Part shown: positions 39,565-42,926 of the stretch, one piece after another
Layout: each line of letters opens with the position of its first letter
Numbering within the stretch: the first letter of the stretch is position 1
Assembly: GCA_023267535.1 (NCBI GenBank)
Contig: JAHFNC010000006.1
Coordinates: forward strand, 1-42,926
Reading direction: 5' to 3'
From: a bacterium
Lineage (GTDB): Bacteria > Patescibacteriota > Minisyncoccia > Phycocordibacterales > UBA5272
Length of the DNA: 42,926 nucleotides
Program-made: the position numbers and the translations under genes
The notes under the pieces: model-generated
What the model was told of the DNA's origin: nothing
Database searches by the model: none
The model's input: only the letters and a program-made list of their open reading frames with translations

Positions 39565-42500
39565 ATGACTCATAAAAATGACTATCTTGATGTTGCTGTA
39601 GTAGTCTTACTTTTAATAATTTCAGGATTTGTGTTAATTAGGCATCTATTTGGTGCCACATGGATAGTCCACACGATTCCTGGGGGAAACCATACTTGGA
39701 CTTCTGTAATCTCATCGTCTGACGGCACAAAGCTGGCAGCTGTTGAGTATGGCGGCTATATTTATACTTCTACCGATAGTGGCACTAATTGGACCCAAAG
39801 AGCTACTGATAGTTTTAGAACTTGGAAATCTGTTACTTCATCTTCAGATGGAGTAAAGTTGGTTGCAACTGTGGAGAACGGCTACATTTACACCTCTGTA
39901 GATAGCGGAGTAAATTGGGTTGAACGAACAACGTCCGGCATTCACAGCTGGTCTTCTGTAACATCATCGTCTGATGGAACCAAACTTGTGGCGGTTGTTT
40001 ATGGTGGTTACATTTATACTTCATCAGATAGTGGTGCTAATTGGAATGAAAGAGTAGTTGAAAATGCAAACAACAATTGGCTCTCGGTCACTTCTTCGTC
40101 TAACGGAACTAAGCTCGCTGTAATTGATGGCGGAGGATACATTTATACTTCTACTGACAGTGGAGCTAATTGGGCTGAGAGCACAACATCCGATACTCGT
40201 AGCTGGTCTTCAATAACATCTTCATCAGATGGAACTAAACTTGCGGCAACAGTGGATGGTAGTGGCTATATCTATACTTCTACTGACAGTGGTGCTACAT
40301 GGGTAGAACGAACTGATGCTGGAGCGCTCGGATGGAAATCAATCACTTCTTCTTCTGATGGAATGAAACTTGCAGCTGTTGATAATTTTGAAAGGGATTA
40401 CATACATACATCTTCAGATGGTGGAGCCACCTGGACTGAGCAAACTTCTTCTGGCTCACACCCATGGATTTCAATCACCTCCTCTTCTGATGGAACCAAA
40501 CTTGTGGCAGTTGTAGATGGTGGTCGTATATATACTTCTACTAACAGTGGTGGGGCTTGGTCGGAAAAAACTACTCCAGGTGGTGGACATTACTTTACAC
40601 ATCTAACTTCTTCTTCAGATGGGGTTAAGCTCGCTGTCGCAGACAATGTTGGTTATATTTATACTTCTACTGACAGCGGAAATACTTGGACTGAACGAAC
40701 TTCTTCTGGTATGCGCGCTTGGTCTTCAATCACTTCATCATCTGATGGAACAAAGCTTGCGGCAACTGAATATGGGGGTTTTGTTTATGTCTCTACTGAC
40801 AGTGGAGCAACATGGAGAAGAACTGATGCTGGTGCCATGCCATGGCTTTCAATTACTTCATCTTCAGATGGGGTTAAGCTCGTCGCTTCTGAAAATGGTG
40901 GCAATATTTATACTTCTACTGATAGCGGAAGTACTTGGGTTAACCGCTCCCCTGTTTTACGATGGCTCGCTTCTGTTACCTCTTCTTCTGACGGCACTAA
41001 ACTTGCTGTTGCAGAATTTAATGACACTATTGGAGATATTTATGTATCAAACAACAGTGGAGCAACATGGACTATAACATCTGCTGGTTCTCTTGGTTGG
41101 ACTTCTATAACCTCATCATCTGATGGCACAAAACTTGCAGCAACTGATGGAGGCACAACTAATGGCGGAGGATACATTTATACTTCTACTGACAGTGGAG
41201 CTACCTGGGTAGTCCGAACTTCCTTAGGCATACACAATTGGTCTTCAATTATTTCATCATCCGACGGCATTAGACTAGCAGCAGTAGAAAACAGTGGTTA
41301 TGTTTACACTTCTGCTGATGGTGGAGCTAGTTGGACCAGCCATACTTCTATAGGACCATTTGCATGGACTTCGATTACCTCATCATCAGATGGAACAAAA
41401 TTGATAGCAACTAACGGCGGGGAGATTTACACTACTACAGTTGACCCTGTTTCAGCTCCAACTTTAACCACACAGTCAGCATCATTAGTAACTGCAGTTT
41501 CAGCAAGTTTAAATGGAAGTATTACAGCAACAGGAGGAGCTTATGCCTCTATTCGTGGTTTTGTTTATGGAACAACCACTCTTTATGGAGCCACAACAAC
41601 AGAAAATGGTTCATTTGGTATTGAAACATTTACAGCGACTACTTCAAATTTAATCTGTAATACTCTTTATCATTTTAAATCATATGCAACAAATTCTGGT
41701 GGCACAGCATTTGGCGCAGACACCACATTTACCACATCTCCCTGCGATATAACTCCACCAACCATATCAAATATTTCATCGGGAACTCCTGGTAGCAATG
41801 CAGCCACAATATCGTGGAACACAAACGAAGGTGCGACTAGTCAGGTGCAGTATGGATTAACATCAAGTTACGGAACAACCACAATTGACCCAACTTTAGT
41901 TACTTCTCACTCAGTAAACATTTCAGGATTGTCGGCTAGCACCACCTATCATTTCAAAATTACTTCCGTTGACGCTTCTAATAATTCTACAACTTCAATT
42001 GATTTAACATTTAGAACTGCTTTAACTCCCGATATCACACCTCCAGTTATATCAAATATTTCGTCTGCAACTCCAGGGAATAATACAGCTATAATAACTT
42101 GGACAACGAATGAGGGAGCAACTAGTCAGGTTCAGTATGGAATGACACCACCGAGTTATGGGTCTTACACTACACTTGATCCTGCCTTAACAACTTCTCA
42201 TTCAGTTACCCTTTCTAATCTTCCTTCTGGCATCATCTACCACTTTAGAGTTATCTCTTCTGACACATCGCACAACACTTCAACATCTAGTGATCAATCC
42301 TTAGCGGCTACATACCCCTCTGTTGTTGTTTCTACTCCACCAAGCAATAATGTAAGTGGTGGTGGGGGCGGAGGAGGAGGTGGTGGAGGAGGAAGCGTAG
42401 GAATTATGCAACCATCTTATGTTGTTTCTTCAACTACGATAGTGAATAAAGTAACCACCACGGCTTCATCGTCAAAACCTTCATCAAAGACTTCTACAAG

Positions 42501-42795
42501 TTTAATTCCTTCTACTACTTCTAACTCTTCTGCCAAAATAACATCAACATCAAAACCTACATTCAGTGGAGATATTTTCTTAGGTTCAAGTGGAAATGAT
42601 GTTAAGTTACTCCAACAATTTCTTAATGCAAACGGATACATAATTGCTACTCAAGGAATCGGCTCCCCTGGTAAAGAAAGCACTTTTTTTGGAGCTATGA
42701 CTAAAAAGGCACTTGCTAAATATCAAGCAGATAAAGGTATATCAGCTACTGGTTATCTAGGACCAATTACTAGAAAATTTATTTCTGGAAAATAA
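39565..42795 (+). CDS. Large surface protein with BNR-like propellers, Fn3-like domains and peptidoglycan-binding domain
   Basis: A 1076-residue protein. An N-terminal helix (residues 9-26, VAVVVLLLIISGFVLIRHL) directs export. Residues about 33-650 hold 14 repeats of about 43 residues with SSSDGTKLAA, GYIYTSTDSG and TW motifs, like BNR/YCF48 blades; 14 would make two seven-bladed propellers. A linker and Fn3-like domains with QVQYGLTSSYGTTT and STTYHFKITSVDASN follow to about 920. A poly-Gly run (about 932-943), a Ser/Thr linker and a C-terminal peptidoglycan-binding domain (about 1005-1076; GNDVKLLQQFLNANGY, TKKALAKYQADKGISATGYL) end it. It is probably held on the cell wall. The ligand is unknown. 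Confidence 0.9.
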   Translation: MTHKNDYLDVAVVVLLLIISGFVLIRHLFGATWIVHTIPGGNHTWTSVISSSDGTKLAAVEYGGYIYTSTDSGTNWTQRATDSFRTWKSVTSSSDGVKLVATVENGYIYTSVDSGVNWVERTTSGIHSWSSVTSSSDGTKLVAVVYGGYIYTSSDSGANWNERVVENANNNWLSVTSSSNGTKLAVIDGGGYIYTSTDSGANWAESTTSDTRSWSSITSSSDGTKLAATVDGSGYIYTSTDSGATWVERTDAGALGWKSITSSSDGMKLAAVDNFERDYIHTSSDGGATWTEQTSSGSHPWISITSSSDGTKLVAVVDGGRIYTSTNSGGAWSEKTTPGGGHYFTHLTSSSDGVKLAVADNVGYIYTSTDSGNTWTERTSSGMRAWSSITSSSDGTKLAATEYGGFVYVSTDSGATWRRTDAGAMPWLSITSSSDGVKLVASENGGNIYTSTDSGSTWVNRSPVLRWLASVTSSSDGTKLAVAEFNDTIGDIYVSNNSGATWTITSAGSLGWTSITSSSDGTKLAATDGGTTNGGGYIYTSTDSGATWVVRTSLGIHNWSSIISSSDGIRLAAVENSGYVYTSADGGASWTSHTSIGPFAWTSITSSSDGTKLIATNGGEIYTTTVDPVSAPTLTTQSASLVTAVSASLNGSITATGGAYASIRGFVYGTTTLYGATTTENGSFGIETFTATTSNLICNTLYHFKSYATNSGGTAFGADTTFTTSPCDITPPTISNISSGTPGSNAATISWNTNEGATSQVQYGLTSSYGTTTIDPTLVTSHSVNISGLSASTTYHFKITSVDASNNSTTSIDLTFRTALTPDITPPVISNISSATPGNNTAIITWTTNEGATSQVQYGMTPPSYGSYTTLDPALTTSHSVTLSNLPSGIIYHFRVISSDTSHNTSTSSDQSLAATYPSVVVSTPPSNNVSGGGGGGGGGGGGSVGIMQPSYVVSSTTIVNKVTTTASSSKPSSKTSTSLIPSTTSNSSAKITSTSKPTFSGDIFLGSSGNDVKLLQQFLNANGYIIATQGIGSPGKESTFFGAMTKKALAKYQADKGISATGYLGPITRKFISGK

Positions 42796-42926
42796 TTTTA
42801 CCGATGTGAGGGTTCAACAGGTAGAACTTAATGAGTTCATTACCCCATAAGGCTTATTTATTGTTTTTTAGTGTATCATTTTAACCCTTCTCGTGACTAT
42901 ATGAAAAAGTGACAAAAGTGACACAT
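42796..42926. other. Intergenic end of window
   Basis: No ORF or clear terminator is seen after the surface protein gene. Short repeats of AAAGTGACA lie at the very end (42905-42925), too close to the edge to interpret. Confidence 0.3.

Noticed and set aside
40619-41077. A 152-codon ORF inside the BNR-like surface protein
   Set aside because: It is an out-of-frame shadow made long by the repeat structure. The main frame covers it completely.
4945-42795. Use of TGA as glycine, known in some CPR groups
   Set aside because: The long conserved genes read through with the standard code and contain no in-frame TGA, and TGA ends a small ORF at 17649-17651.

Overview
The window looks like a chromosome segment of a Candidate Phyla Radiation (Patescibacteria) bacterium, most likely from the Parcubacteria side. 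Supporting features are the AT-rich sequence, tightly packed genes, the standard code (TGA is used as a stop and never needs reading as an amino acid), a shortened UvrC, RNase J, a split transketolase, GH130 enzymes, and very large Ser/Thr/Asn-rich surface proteins with peptidoglycan-binding or lysozyme-like partners. The lineage is inferred from gene style, because no rRNA gene is present.

Layout. 1-4153 (-): a giant surface protein running off the left edge (signal peptide, collagen-like segment, Asn/Thr/Ser stalk, seven LVIVD-type propeller blades). 4287-4907 (-): rnhB, divergent from dnaE. 4945-13915 (+): dnaE, secG, a family 5 solute-binding protein, RNase J, an MFS transporter and an RsuA/RluB-type pseudouridine synthase. 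14.1-16.2 kb: a cupin, a DUF1508-like Lys/Ala-rich protein, a Ddl-like ATP-grasp protein and a 46-residue secreted peptide. 16.2-23.3 kb: uvrC, uvrA and uvrB on the minus strand with small plus-strand genes between them. 23.3-25.7 kb: a small membrane protein, tgt and an RSH-type HD hydrolase. 25.7-32.8 kb: sugar-phosphate enzymes (DUF2090 aldolase-like protein, PfkB kinase, two transketolase halves, Rpe, RpiB, GAPDH). 32.9-37.8 kb (-): ung, then an operon of PMI-type cupin, membrane-anchored GH130, tandem GH130 and PMM-like HAD. 37.8-42.8 kb: tRNA-Ser(GCT) with a structured downstream region, a small gene, a lysozyme-like protein, and a 1076-residue surface protein with 14 BNR-like repeats, Fn3-like domains and a peptidoglycan-binding domain.

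How it fits together. The GH130, PMM and PMI genes connect beta-mannosides, Man-1-P, Man-6-P and Fru-6-P. The neighbouring transketolase, Rpe, RpiB and GAPDH connect Fru-6-P to pentose phosphates and lower glycolysis. UvrABC plus Ung form a compact repair set. The two giant proteins and the lysozyme-like enzyme suggest cell-surface or host-contact functions.

Three patterns stand out. (1) Most housekeeping genes have a TATAAT-like -10 box 6-9 nt before the ATG and no Shine-Dalgarno (SD) site, which predicts leaderless mRNAs. Strong SD sites occur almost only in a set of small genes that carry their own promoters and hairpin terminators. (2) A family of structured elements sits at gene 3' ends. 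The outer helix contains the stop codon of the preceding gene, and two copies share conserved internal strands with different but complementary stems. (3) The tRNA-Ser 3' end is repeated downstream once inverted and once direct. Tgt also lacks the three cysteine zinc ligands that the family normally has.
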